From positions 1,148,501 to 1,212,500 of the forward strand of contig BROI01000001.1 in the NCBI GenBank assembly GCA_027923505.1: 64,000 nucleotides of DNA, read 5' to 3'. The notes below the pieces were generated by a model. It worked only from the letters and a program-made list of their open reading frames with translations, was not told the DNA's origin and searched no databases. The DNA comes from Mayamaea pseudoterrestris (lineage: Eukaryota; Bacillariophyta; Bacillariophyceae; Sellaphorales; Sellaphoraceae). Positions 21,131-29,901 of the stretch are shown here, one piece after another (positions within the stretch are counted from its first letter, which is position 1; each line of letters starts with the position of its first letter). A program made the translations under genes and the position numbers.

Positions 21131-22085
21131 GGTGATGAATGAAGGGGTGAATAGGGATCGAAAGTGGAGGACCGTGCCGTTTTGTGGCATCGTTCAGCCA
21201 GAATCGCACCTTCGGGGTTTTGCCGAACGATGACCGTCGGAGTCGTCGGAGAGTTCCAACTTCCGAACTTGAAGGAAAAGTGCCAGCAGTTGACATATTT
21301 TACCGAAGAAAGGGTCATTCTGAATGTTGAGGCTGTAGTTAATCAACGGTTCTATCCGGCCCTTCCGGATCTCAGACTTATCACTGAATCATTCGTCAAG
21401 TAAGCCCCAAGACCATCTGTTTAAGCCTTGCAGCGGTTTAAACCTGGAATCTTGGGATTCTGAATTGGTCGTTCCAGTTTCTTCAAGCCACGCCAGTGGC
21501 GTTCGCAGCGAACAGCTTCTCCAGACATTTTTCGTTTCCGGTTCGGAGTGACGCATATCCCACGGGCTTTCACTAGCAACTCTGAACTACTACCGGTAGT
21601 CGTGGTCATCCCGAACGATGACCTTGACATGATGACCGTTTGGTCGCTGCAGCACACCAACAACGAACCGTATCACGACGTACAGTACTCACTGTCAGTA
21701 GCAGCACTCGGCCAAGTTGCAGAAGCCTGCAACACATAATATGACATGACCATGGCCTTTACGGGTGTGCGATTGTTTCATCATTAGTGCGATACGTATT
21801 GTAAACAAATTTGACAAAGCTACAGGTACTTGTGCACATCAAAGCAAACGCTCGCTGTGCTACCGTACGAAGTACCGGTACGACGTATCGAAAGAGGGCG
21901 CAGCAACGTCATTACCGTACATATGCGATCTTTTCAACACCGTTGCGATATTCTTCCCTCGTCGATTTCGGCGCGCCACCTACGGCGAGTTCAAAGCAGC
22001 ATTGAAGATGACGAGGGAGGTGTTGATACTCCACTTCCGGGTTCCTTATCCGGTATCCAAGGAAGCTGCACTGGCTCGGCTTCCA
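21131..22085. other. Intergenic with two TACCGGTA palindromes and an ATIC fragment
   Basis: About 950 bases between the coiled-coil gene and the Copia element. It holds palindromes at 21591-21598 (within ACTACCGGTAGT) and 21873-21880 (within GTACCGGTAC), and the copied ATIC end described separately. Short open frames on both strands show no recognisable protein. Confidence 0.6.
21710..21833 (+). pseudogene. Duplicated 3' end of the ATIC gene
   Basis: This stretch matches, in inverted orientation, about 120 bases at 29857-29976: the last twenty or so codons of the ATIC gene, its stop and about 40 bases of 3' flank. The copy begins GGCCAAGTTGCAGAAGCC and runs through TTTCATCATTAGTGCG. I see a short insertion and a handful of substitutions, so it is a diverged, non-functional fragment rather than an assembly artefact. 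Confidence 0.85.
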
Positions 22086-22091
22086 CCTAAG

Positions 22092-22289
22092 TGAAGCCTC
22101 CACCGTTGCCTAGCACATGTGTTTTAGTTATGCCTCAGCGACAGGCGGTTAGATCAGCGAGCCAACCGAGGTTCCCACCGGCCACAAGTAGCGATAGAAC
22201 TCGGCAGGCAGTGCGACAATTGCCGCTCATAATAATTCACGTCAATCGTTTTGATCATTTCTAGTGTCTCTCCCTTAGAGGCATCAACA
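22092..22289 (+). repeat. 5' LTR of the Copia element
   Basis: 198 bases, TGAAGCCTCC at the start and GCATCAACA at the end. Identical by eye to the 3' LTR. The match extends a few bases on both sides (22086-22290). Confidence 0.88.
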
Positions 22290-22461
22290 GACGTGAATTA
22301 TACGATAATATCCGGCAAGTAACATCATTGACTCTTTCGTTTAACAATCTAAAGAGCACTCACGTTACCACCTTCGTCTTTTGCGTCCAGCGACTGAACG
22401 ACTCGAGCAACCCAGCTCTTCCCTCCGAGTGTGATCCTCCGCTCTTCTACCCTTCGTCACC

Positions 22462-23589
22462 ATGGCGGATTCAAGCAGCACCAAGCTGGTCTTTCCTCTC
22501 GAAGAACTGACTGTTCTAGGCTCTACTGGCACCATCACGTTCGACGAGGCGCTCCAATTCGACAAGGAACTCCTCCAGAACGCGCGCTCCGTCACCAGCC
22601 AGTATGGCAACGGCAACGTGGGTCACATTCATCAAGTTGTCACCCCGGCCGAGTATGCCGCACGTTCCCCCATCGTCTATGAAGCTGTCGCCTTTCCGCA
22701 GCTCATCATTGCGCCAGGCGCCACTGGTCCCCAGATTGCTCAAGCCAACCGCGAGTACTCGGCTGCACTCTCGGCTTTCAACAAAAACAACCTGGTCGCC
22801 ACAGCGCTGATCTCTCAAGTCACCAAGGCCATTCCATCCATCTATCTCCAAGCGTTGGAAGATCCAGTCACTGGCATGGAAGAAGTCACCATCTTTCAGT
22901 TGCGCCAGCACATCAAGATCGAGTACGGCACTGCCACGGCGCAGCAAATCGAAGCCAACTACGCCATGGCTGGCGAACCGTTCAACTTGAGCGAGTCGGT
23001 AGAAGCCTACACTGGCAAAATGGAACGCGTTCGTCGTCTTGCAGCAGCAACCAACGACCCCATGTCGGACACCGCCTCCATCCGTTTCGCTGTGGCCGCC
23101 ATGGCTGCAATGGGCCAGTTCAAAGCCGACTTGCACGCCCGCACCATTGAGCAACAGCTCCCAGGCCAAGCTGATGAAACTTGGCCAGCTTTTGTCTCTT
23201 GGCTCAAGCGTGTGGACAAAGCTCGCCGCCAGGAGAAAACCGTTGCCGACGCTGGTTACATGGCGCAGGCAAATTTTGCGTCCGCTGTCGCAGCTGCTGT
23301 CCGAGAGCAAATCGCTGCGACACACCGCGCGCCTGCGAATCCGCCGCCGCCGCCGCCCAACAACAACAACAATCAGGGCAACAACGGCAACAACAACAAC
23401 AACAACGGCAACAACGCTCCTCACGTCAAGAAGTACTGTCATTCCCATGGCTACTGTGGACATACAAGCATGCAGTGCAACCGTCGCAGCCCCGGCCACC
23501 AAGAAGCAGCCACTAGTGCCAACAAGATGGGCGGCAACGAAACCAATTTCGTCTACCGCAACCAACGCAGTCGCGCGCAGGGAGAATAG
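22462..23589 (+). CDS. Gag-like protein of the Copia element
   Basis: 375-residue capsid-like frame of the element, ATG at 22462 in good context (caccATGg). An alpha-helical body is followed by a Pro/Asn-rich stretch and one CCHC-type zinc knuckle near residues 330-350. This part looks whole. It belongs to the mobile element, not to the host. Confidence 0.85.
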   Translation: MADSSSTKLVFPLEELTVLGSTGTITFDEALQFDKELLQNARSVTSQYGNGNVGHIHQVVTPAEYAARSPIVYEAVAFPQLIIAPGATGPQIAQANREYSAALSAFNKNNLVATALISQVTKAIPSIYLQALEDPVTGMEEVTIFQLRQHIKIEYGTATAQQIEANYAMAGEPFNLSESVEAYTGKMERVRRLAAATNDPMSDTASIRFAVAAMAAMGQFKADLHARTIEQQLPGQADETWPAFVSWLKRVDKARRQEKTVADAGYMAQANFASAVAAAVREQIAATHRAPANPPPPPPNNNNNQGNNGNNNNNNGNNAPHVKKYCHSHGYCGHTSMQCNRRSPGHQEAATSANKMGGNETNFVYRNQRSRAQGE

Positions 23590-23918
23590 GCCGGAGGGAC
23601 GGCATCTACTCGTAGTTCATTTAATAAGCTTGAGTTAAATGAACTTGATGTCTCCTCCCCGCCTATATCTCTAGCCATAGCAGACACTGGATGTACTGGA
23701 CACTACATCTCGTGCCAGTTGCCCTTCACCAACCGGCAACCCGCCAATCCCAGTCTTACCGTCCACGTTCCCAACGGAACCACCATGCATTCAACTCATA
23801 CAGTCCAGCTCGACCTGCCCGGTTGCTCCTTTGAGGCTTGTACAGCACACGTCTTCCCCGACATGACGCAGTCTCTCATTTCAATCGGTCAATTGTGTGA
23901 CGATGGATGCTCCCTAAG

Positions 23919-24116
23919 TGAAGCCTCCACCGTTGCCTAGCACATGTGTTTTAGTTATGCCTCAGCGACAGGCGGTTAGATCAGCGAGCCAACCGAGGTT
24001 CCCACCGGCCACAAGTAGCGATAGAACTCGGCAGGCAGTGCGACAATTGCCGCTCATAATAATTCACGTCAATCGTTTTGATCATTTCTAGTGTCTCTCC
24101 CTTAGAGGCATCAACA
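23919..24116 (+). repeat. 3' LTR of the Copia element
   Basis: Second 198-base LTR, identical by eye to the one at 22092-22289; it ends the element. Confidence 0.88.
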
Positions 24117-24360
24117 GGAGGAGCACCTGATGATTACTATTGTAAAACAATTCTCGTTCTCTCTTTGTAGTCAAGCAACGGAAAAATAGAAAGCCGTCGA
24201 ACTTTCTACAGGCAGGTTTAGCGCTTGTGGGCGTTGGCAATCGTCAATCGACAATCGACAGTGATTTGGTTCTTGCTTGCACTCAAGTCGGTGGGGCAAT
24301 ATACAGTAATTTCAGACTTGCAAACAGCAAGTGACAAGGACGAGCAAGAGGCGATTGATT

Positions 24361-25686
24361 ATGCAGTATGTGTTTGCTACGGCTTGTTTTGCAGTCTTTA
24401 CTACTACTTGTCAGTCAGATGTCGTTGCGGCAGGAGCAGCAGCAGCAGCCTTTGTGACGCATCATGACGGCAGCCGGACTAGAAAAACGCTACCGGTATT
24501 CATGCACGAGAGCAACACGAACATTAACGAGGAGTTTGTTTCACCATCGCAGCTACTCTACAAGGAGCAAGAAAAGATGCTAGTGGAACGAGGCAAGCTG
24601 GAGGCGAACATCATGGCATGCGCTCCAACTTCCATACTGACTGCTTCGGTCGTCAAAGGCGTCGGATCGGGTGGAGGCTTTGGCGGCGTAGCAACAAAGA
24701 GTACAAGGAAGAAGCACGGCAAGCCGACGAAGGCGTCCTCGATGGCTACGCTAAAGAGCAATCAAGCCATTGGAAATTATCATGCAGCCGAGCTACAAAC
24801 CCAAGGAGTCATTCGGATTGACAAAGTCATTTCGGATGCAACCGCTGATCGGATGCGCAACTACGTTTTTCAACTACGCCAACAATCCGAAGCACTTGTA
24901 CGACAGGGAAGCGTTGACTCGCTAGATTTGTTTGCCAATGTGCTGCTGCAAAACAAGCGATGCGATTTAAAACTGCCATTGCTCGTGGACAATGCTGCTG
25001 ATGACGACTTAGACTCTACCGTCGTTGTGCAAGCACTATACGAACTGCTCGTCGCTAGTCCAGTCGGAGCGACAATGAACTCTTTGCTTGGCCCAGATGC
25101 AGTCCTACAGGAGCTCAGTTGCCTAACTTCGGATCCAGGGAGTGACAGACAGGTTGTTCATCCTGATACACCATGTCGAACTGGCAATGATGGGACCAAT
25201 GATGAGGCGGTGTTGTACACTTGTTTCGTCGCTTTACAAGATGTTCGTGCCGATATGGGTCCAACCACGTGGCTTCCCAAAACGCATACATACGAGATAC
25301 ATCAAGTTTTTCAAGATGATTTTGTACCGACGACGAATTCGAAGTTTGCAACAGTTGGTGACGATAATAGCAATCATAACATCTCTACAATGAGTCCAAA
25401 AAACCAGTTGCTGCAGTCGCAACCGATTGTTCTCGGCATGCTTCCAAAGGGATCCTGTGGAATTTTTGACTCGCGGCTGCTTCATTGCGGCGGAGCGAAT
25501 ACGTCCGAGACGAGTCGATCCATCTTTTACGTGAGCTTCAAGCACCCAAGCGTTGGCTATTCAGGCAATCCTCCGAGCATTCGTCCTGAGCTTGTCAATC
25601 AATTCACTTTGGGCGATTTGGAGGAGGAGTTGACGCTATTTTACAAAAAGAAACCGACGCGGCGGATAATGCGGAATGATCGGTAG
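24361..25686 (+). CDS. PhyH-like Fe(II)/2-oxoglutarate dioxygenase, probably plastid-targeted
   Basis: 441 residues from the ATG at 24361; the open frame upstream begins with GTG. The first 20 residues (YVFATACFAVFTTT) form a signal peptide, and AAAAAF follows at about residue 30, like the Ala-Phe cleavage point of diatom plastid leaders; plastid or secretory delivery is inferred. The body has the phytanoyl-CoA dioxygenase pattern: the iron-binding VHPDT (HxD), the distal His in RLLHCGGANTSETSRS with the 2-oxoglutarate-binding Arg, and YTCFVALQDV..GPTTWLPKTH between them. Such enzymes hydroxylate small molecules or side chains; the substrate cannot be told. A TACCGGTA palindrome lies in the coding region at 24491-24498. 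Confidence 0.82.
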   Translation: MQYVFATACFAVFTTTCQSDVVAAGAAAAAFVTHHDGSRTRKTLPVFMHESNTNINEEFVSPSQLLYKEQEKMLVERGKLEANIMACAPTSILTASVVKGVGSGGGFGGVATKSTRKKHGKPTKASSMATLKSNQAIGNYHAAELQTQGVIRIDKVISDATADRMRNYVFQLRQQSEALVRQGSVDSLDLFANVLLQNKRCDLKLPLLVDNAADDDLDSTVVVQALYELLVASPVGATMNSLLGPDAVLQELSCLTSDPGSDRQVVHPDTPCRTGNDGTNDEAVLYTCFVALQDVRADMGPTTWLPKTHTYEIHQVFQDDFVPTTNSKFATVGDDNSNHNISTMSPKNQLLQSQPIVLGMLPKGSCGIFDSRLLHCGGANTSETSRSIFYVSFKHPSVGYSGNPPSIRPELVNQFTLGDLEEELTLFYKKKPTRRIMRNDR

Positions 25687-26480
25687 TTTTTATGAACAAT
25701 AGAGCAATCAAAAGCACAAGTTACTCCTATTGGTATGAACTGCGACATTGGCCGAAAAGAGAGTGTATGTACGTCTAGTAGAAGAATACAACTACGTAGC
25801 TACTAGAGTAGCGCGTAGCTGAGAGCACAACAATTCATGTCTTTATTGGGCGTTGCATCGCGGTGTACATGTAAAGCACTTCGCTTTGCTGTCGTCCTGA
25901 CCAAACAAGGATATCGTCCATCGAATACATCTGCCATCTGCCAACAGATGCAGTCAGATGCACTGCCAGTCTAGGTAATGACATGAAGCGGATGCATCGC
26001 ATTGACTATGAATGCCGAATAGACGCGAAAAAGCCGTTCGAAAAACCAAGACACGGCGGCCGGCCTGCCAGTGTCGCGAAACGACTTGATGATATTCTGT
26101 ATGGATCCCCAATGAATGGTCGCGACGGACGTGACTGTTCTGCATGTCCAATTCGGTTTGAACATTGATCTGAAATCTGAAAATGCAAGATAACACGACA
26201 GGACGAGTGCTTGCTTAACAACTTGTGTAGCAGAGATAACAGTGGCGTGCAAGTCTGGACAACATCTTTTGAAAGTCTGGCGGCTTGACTATCACCAGCT
26301 TGTTTTCTTTGAATGTTTCCATGGTCATTTTGCTTTCGGTACGTACGTTCGCCGACGCCGACGCTCGCTTCGGGATGTCACCCTGAGTACCGATACGATT
26401 GATTCGCAGTACCAATGCGATACTTAGCATTCGCCGCTCGGCGCGTCCATCCAAACTCGCATTTTTGCTACCATTTCACC
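25687..26480. other. Intergenic between dioxygenase and zinc-finger genes
   Basis: About 790 bases. It holds the 3' flank of the dioxygenase gene and the promoter of the zinc-finger gene. Short frames on both strands at 25950-26450 do not resemble proteins. Confidence 0.6.
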
Positions 26481-27521
26481 ATGACAAAAAAGTCACAAGA
26501 ACCACTTTTGACAGCAGCTGAGCTGCTGCGACGCAACAGAAGAGGGAACAATTCAAGTCTCGACGAGGATGAAGCGAAAAGTGGAGGAACACTTACTAAA
26601 TCCGCGTTGTTGGCACCATCCGATGCGATTGATGACGAAATCCAACGGTTGGAACGAGAATTACAACTGGATGATGGCAGTAGTAGCGATAGCGAAAGCA
26701 GCAGCGAAGATGAAGATACATCGACTGCTGATATTACTTGTAGTAGGAAAACGAATCAATACAATCTTTCCAGACTTCGAAACGAACGCATCGAACCACT
26801 TCCGTTAACGTGCTTGCCATCGCTCACCTCCAAGCGAATTGCAGCCATTGACAAGACCACCGACGACTTGGACCGACCAAGCAAGAAACACAAGACTTCT
26901 ATAAGTGGTAGCAGCAGAGCATCAGCCAAGTCTTCAGCATCTCCTATTGATCCCGACATTCAGCAATCCGTCCAGGCCATGCTACAGGAATATGTACCTC
27001 GCTCACGTGACAAGCTTCCCTTTTATTGTCGCTTTTGTCAACATCAATACGACAATGAGGATGCGTTTAGAAACCATTTTGCAAACGACTTCCACAAGGC
27101 TGCTGTTCAAGTGGAGCGAAAGGCGACATACTGCAAACTCTGTCAAAAGCAAATGACAAGTCCGACGCAAATGCAGGAACACTTGAGTAGTGGGCCTCAT
27201 AAGGAGCGATTGCAGTATCGCAAAGGAATGCAGCAGCAGCAGCAGCAACAGAATCGTAACGGAAACAGAGAGAGTAGCGGAAGATACCACGAAATCGGTA
27301 GCGGTGGTGGGCCCGGCCGAGGCGGTGATTGGAGGAGAAACAGTCATGCGCCAAATGGCAGACGACATGAACAATCTCGACCAAAAGAACGAGGACGACG
27401 ACAAGGACGAGACAACTTTTTGCAGCAGCAGCAGCGAAGCGCAGTCATGCATTTGAAGGCCGACGACTGCAGCAAACAATACCAACCGCAAGAACTAGGA
27501 CGGCGACGACGACAAGGATGA
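26481..27521 (+). CDS. Two-finger C2H2 (U1/matrin-like) zinc-finger protein
   Basis: 346 residues from the ATG at 26481 (caccATGac context); a longer frame from 26415 is less likely. The N-terminal half is acidic and Ser-rich (SSSDSESSSEDEDTS). Two widely spaced C2H2 fingers follow: FYCRFCQHQY..HFANDFHK (residues about 182-205) and TYCKLCQKQM..HLSSGPHK (about 216-240). The spacing between Cys and His pairs is that of RNA- or splicing-related U1/matrin fingers. The tail is Gln-, Gly- and Arg-rich with RGG-like pieces, as in RNA-binding proteins. Nuclear RNA binding is inferred. The stop codon lies inside the second copy of a tandem duplication (see findings). Confidence 0.78.
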   Translation: MTKKSQEPLLTAAELLRRNRRGNNSSLDEDEAKSGGTLTKSALLAPSDAIDDEIQRLERELQLDDGSSSDSESSSEDEDTSTADITCSRKTNQYNLSRLRNERIEPLPLTCLPSLTSKRIAAIDKTTDDLDRPSKKHKTSISGSSRASAKSSASPIDPDIQQSVQAMLQEYVPRSRDKLPFYCRFCQHQYDNEDAFRNHFANDFHKAAVQVERKATYCKLCQKQMTSPTQMQEHLSSGPHKERLQYRKGMQQQQQQQNRNGNRESSGRYHEIGSGGGPGRGGDWRRNSHAPNGRRHEQSRPKERGRRQGRDNFLQQQQRSAVMHLKADDCSKQYQPQELGRRRRQG

Positions 27522-27569
27522 GACAGCTTTTCGCAGCAGCAGCAGCAGCAGCAGCAACAGCGAAGCGCA
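27390..27569 (+). repeat. Imperfect tandem duplication across the zinc-finger gene stop
   Basis: Copy one (27390-27444) and copy two (27497-27569) share GACGACGACAAGGA.GAGACA and a following CAG run ending CGAAGCGCA. The CAG run is longer in copy two. Copy two contains the TGA that ends the protein. Confidence 0.75.
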
Positions 27570-27763
27570 TGGTGCCATCGTCGTTAAGATTCTATTTATA
27601 GTTTAAACAACACAAGTAAACTCTACCATACGTATTACCAGTTTCTTGCATTCCGCTATGTTGTGAGGGCACTAGCATCGACAGCACAAGTACGTAAAAG
27701 GTATATGCAACAGTTATAGCAGTTACTACGAAAACATGCTATCTGATCGATTCTCCAAGTGGT

Positions 27764-29176
27764 TCACTCCAATTCACCTGATGACGAAGAGAACAATCGC
27801 TGGCTAGTTTTGTGGATCTTACTCGAACGAGGCGTCTGGGATGCACCTGGACGAGTGCGAGGCGTGCGAGGCGTGCGTGGATGAGAGCGAGGTGTGCCCA
27901 TGATGGCGGTATGATGCTGTGCCTTCTCCATGAGGCGGTCTTGGAATGCCTTTGACTGCAAATAGAAAGCGCCGCCATGCATTTCAGTAACTGACTCATT
28001 GTCCCAGTGCATAGCCAAAGCTGTAACACAACGTTCTTGGAGATTTGACAAGGTGTCATTGGCCACCAGCTCACGCTCCTTTTGAAGTAAAGGCCATGTT
28101 GCTTGTGGATGCAGTTCTGGCAGGACCGTAGGATCTGTTACTTCAAAAAACGTTTTGGCGTTTTCAAATCCAGGACTCTCACAAAACTTTGCAACGACAA
28201 GGCTACAAAGCTGACTCCGCTCTTGGTTGCCCCACAAGACTGCCAAAAGTGCCGACAACGTCAGTTTGCTGGCAAGTTGCTCCAAAGCAGCATCATCTTG
28301 AAAGGTGAGCTTGTCCAAATGGTCCGTAATGAGCTGAATTGCCTTCTCCGACACGAAGGACTCTGCCGAATCTTCATCGAGCCCGATTGCTGCTGCAGGG
28401 ATGAGGTATCCGGCGCAACTGAGCGGATCTTTGTTGCCAGTCGCCATGAGATCCACCTGCAGGATGTGCTTGAGGCGGTGCATCTTCAAGTGACACGCCA
28501 GCCAGTAAAGACCCACAAGTGCGTCATGCCGGCCGACTCGCACATGGACAAGATTGCCGCCACTGTAGAGGTAGTCGAGTAGGATTGGAAACGCTGCTGC
28601 AGACAGGTCATTGAGCAAAACCTTGGTTGCAAGGAAGTCCAAGCCCTGCAAGAGACCAGCGAGCCTATTCTTGTGCACATGGTAGACTGTCGAAGCCCCG
28701 CTGCTAGTGATTTCGATCTTGCAGTCGGCGTGACTGTCCTTGGGGTCTTGACGCCAATCGACCAAGCGCTCATTCTCGTAGAGTAGGATTGGAGGGCGCA
28801 TAACTGCAGCTTGACGCTCCGCAGGAACATCTGGGCCAATATACGACCAAAGCCGCGTTGGAGGCGTCATCAATGCAACGTCCGAAGCAGCATTGCTTTG
28901 GTAGTAGTACTGGAGAGTATCATCGCTGAAACATCCAATGCGCCAGCTGCTGCACTCGTCGACGCGATCCATCCAATACGTCGCAGGTTTCCCATCCTTG
29001 GTTCCTTCCATGCTGTAGCGCGGAGCGCCTACTGCATCGCTTCCATCAATGCCTGGCACTGCTGCCTCGGAACGCCCTGCAAACTTGTACGTGCCGCAGA
29101 GTTCGCTCATGCCGGCGCCGAACACTTCAACTGTCGCAAGCTCCCAATCCTTTCGCTTTACATCTGTCTCCGTCAT
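27764..29176 (-). CDS. BTB/POZ-like domain protein
   Basis: 470 residues from the ATG at 29176; the longer frame to 29224 begins with TTG. After an N-terminal region of unknown fold, residues about 165-260 show the BTB pattern: CKIEITSSGASTVYHVHKNRLAG, then SAAAFPILLDYLYSGG, then LYWLACHLKMHRLKHIL. A helical BACK-like region follows. The C terminus is basic with repeated TPR(S/T) motifs (HPRTPRTPRTRPG), possible phosphorylation sites. BTB proteins often bring substrates to cullin-3 ubiquitin ligases; that role is inferred from the domain only. No membrane segment or signal peptide. Confidence 0.72.
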   Translation of the reverse strand: MTETDVKRKDWELATVEVFGAGMSELCGTYKFAGRSEAAVPGIDGSDAVGAPRYSMEGTKDGKPATYWMDRVDECSSWRIGCFSDDTLQYYYQSNAASDVALMTPPTRLWSYIGPDVPAERQAAVMRPPILLYENERLVDWRQDPKDSHADCKIEITSSGASTVYHVHKNRLAGLLQGLDFLATKVLLNDLSAAAFPILLDYLYSGGNLVHVRVGRHDALVGLYWLACHLKMHRLKHILQVDLMATGNKDPLSCAGYLIPAAAIGLDEDSAESFVSEKAIQLITDHLDKLTFQDDAALEQLASKLTLSALLAVLWGNQERSQLCSLVVAKFCESPGFENAKTFFEVTDPTVLPELHPQATWPLLQKERELVANDTLSNLQERCVTALAMHWDNESVTEMHGGAFYLQSKAFQDRLMEKAQHHTAIMGTPRSHPRTPRTPRTRPGASQTPRSSKIHKTSQRLFSSSSGELE

Positions 29177-29901
29177 GGTCAAGTAGTCTTTGAACAAGGA
29201 AGGAGAGACTGAGACACTGATCAAAGGCTTCGTTTTTGTGTGAGCTTGACAGTGAGCTTGACGCTCGCCTTCGCCATTGTGGCACGTTTAGCTCGTCTAC
29301 GCCGAACGCCGTGTAGTGTTCACTATCTAGCGCCATGTGACAAAATTGCACTCCCGTGCGACTGGAAACGTTTTTACGCGAATCTGCCGTGGACGTGATC
29401 ATCAAACTTCTGCATGTCTCTCCGGTATGCTATGGGCAATAAAAATTAGCTACCCATGTTGCCATTAGGTACACTTAGACAACCTACAGCTACGCCAACC
29501 TCCTCCCTCATGCAGACTGATCAATTTTATAAGGTATATGCCAGGAACCCATGCCGCCTACATAAAATTAGATGGCTGAAACAGGTCTCGGTTGCAATAT
29601 TTGAGCCATTCTTGTTGCAAGCACCTACCGGTAATTATTTAAAGTATCATTCAAGGTGCAGCCCACCACTCAAGGCTGCAGTGAATCCGTTTCGAAGCAA
29701 GTGTCAACCCATCTAAATAGTTACTGTTACAGTACCATTTGTTCATTGACTCATTTTAGGCAGGGAATAAACAACAATTATAAGCTGAATTGTATTGTAT
29801 TAGTCTGTATATTTTATATGGCTGGTAGCACAGCGAGAGTTACTCGTATACATATACAAGTTCCTTTAGCTTCGTCAAATCTGTTTACAATACGTATCGC
29901 A
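29177..29901. other. Intergenic between BTB-like and ATIC genes
   Basis: About 725 bases, AT-rich toward the ATIC side. It holds the BTB gene promoter and the ATIC 3' flank. One TACCGGTA lies at 29626-29633. No gene is seen; the frame at 29656-30126 plus is a shadow of ATIC. Confidence 0.6.

Larger units (their letters stand above)
22092..24116 (+). mobile_element. Copia-type LTR retrotransposon, broken copy
   Basis: Two LTRs of 198 bases, starting TG and ending CA, flank about 1.6 kb. The inside carries a gag-like frame with a zinc knuckle and a protease-like part with DTGCTGHY. Gag style (YCHSHGYCGHTSMQC, GHQEAAT, NKMGG) is that of stramenopile Copia elements (CoDi-like in diatoms). The integrase, reverse transcriptase and RNase H parts of the family are not found, so the copy is broken, with at least one major loss, and could move only with outside help. 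The LTRs look identical by eye, so the insertion or rearrangement is recent. I could not find a clear target-site duplication. Confidence 0.88.

Noticed and set aside
22516-23565. Minus-strand frame of 349 codons
   Set aside because: Shadow of the gag-like frame; Val/Ala-rich antisense artefact.
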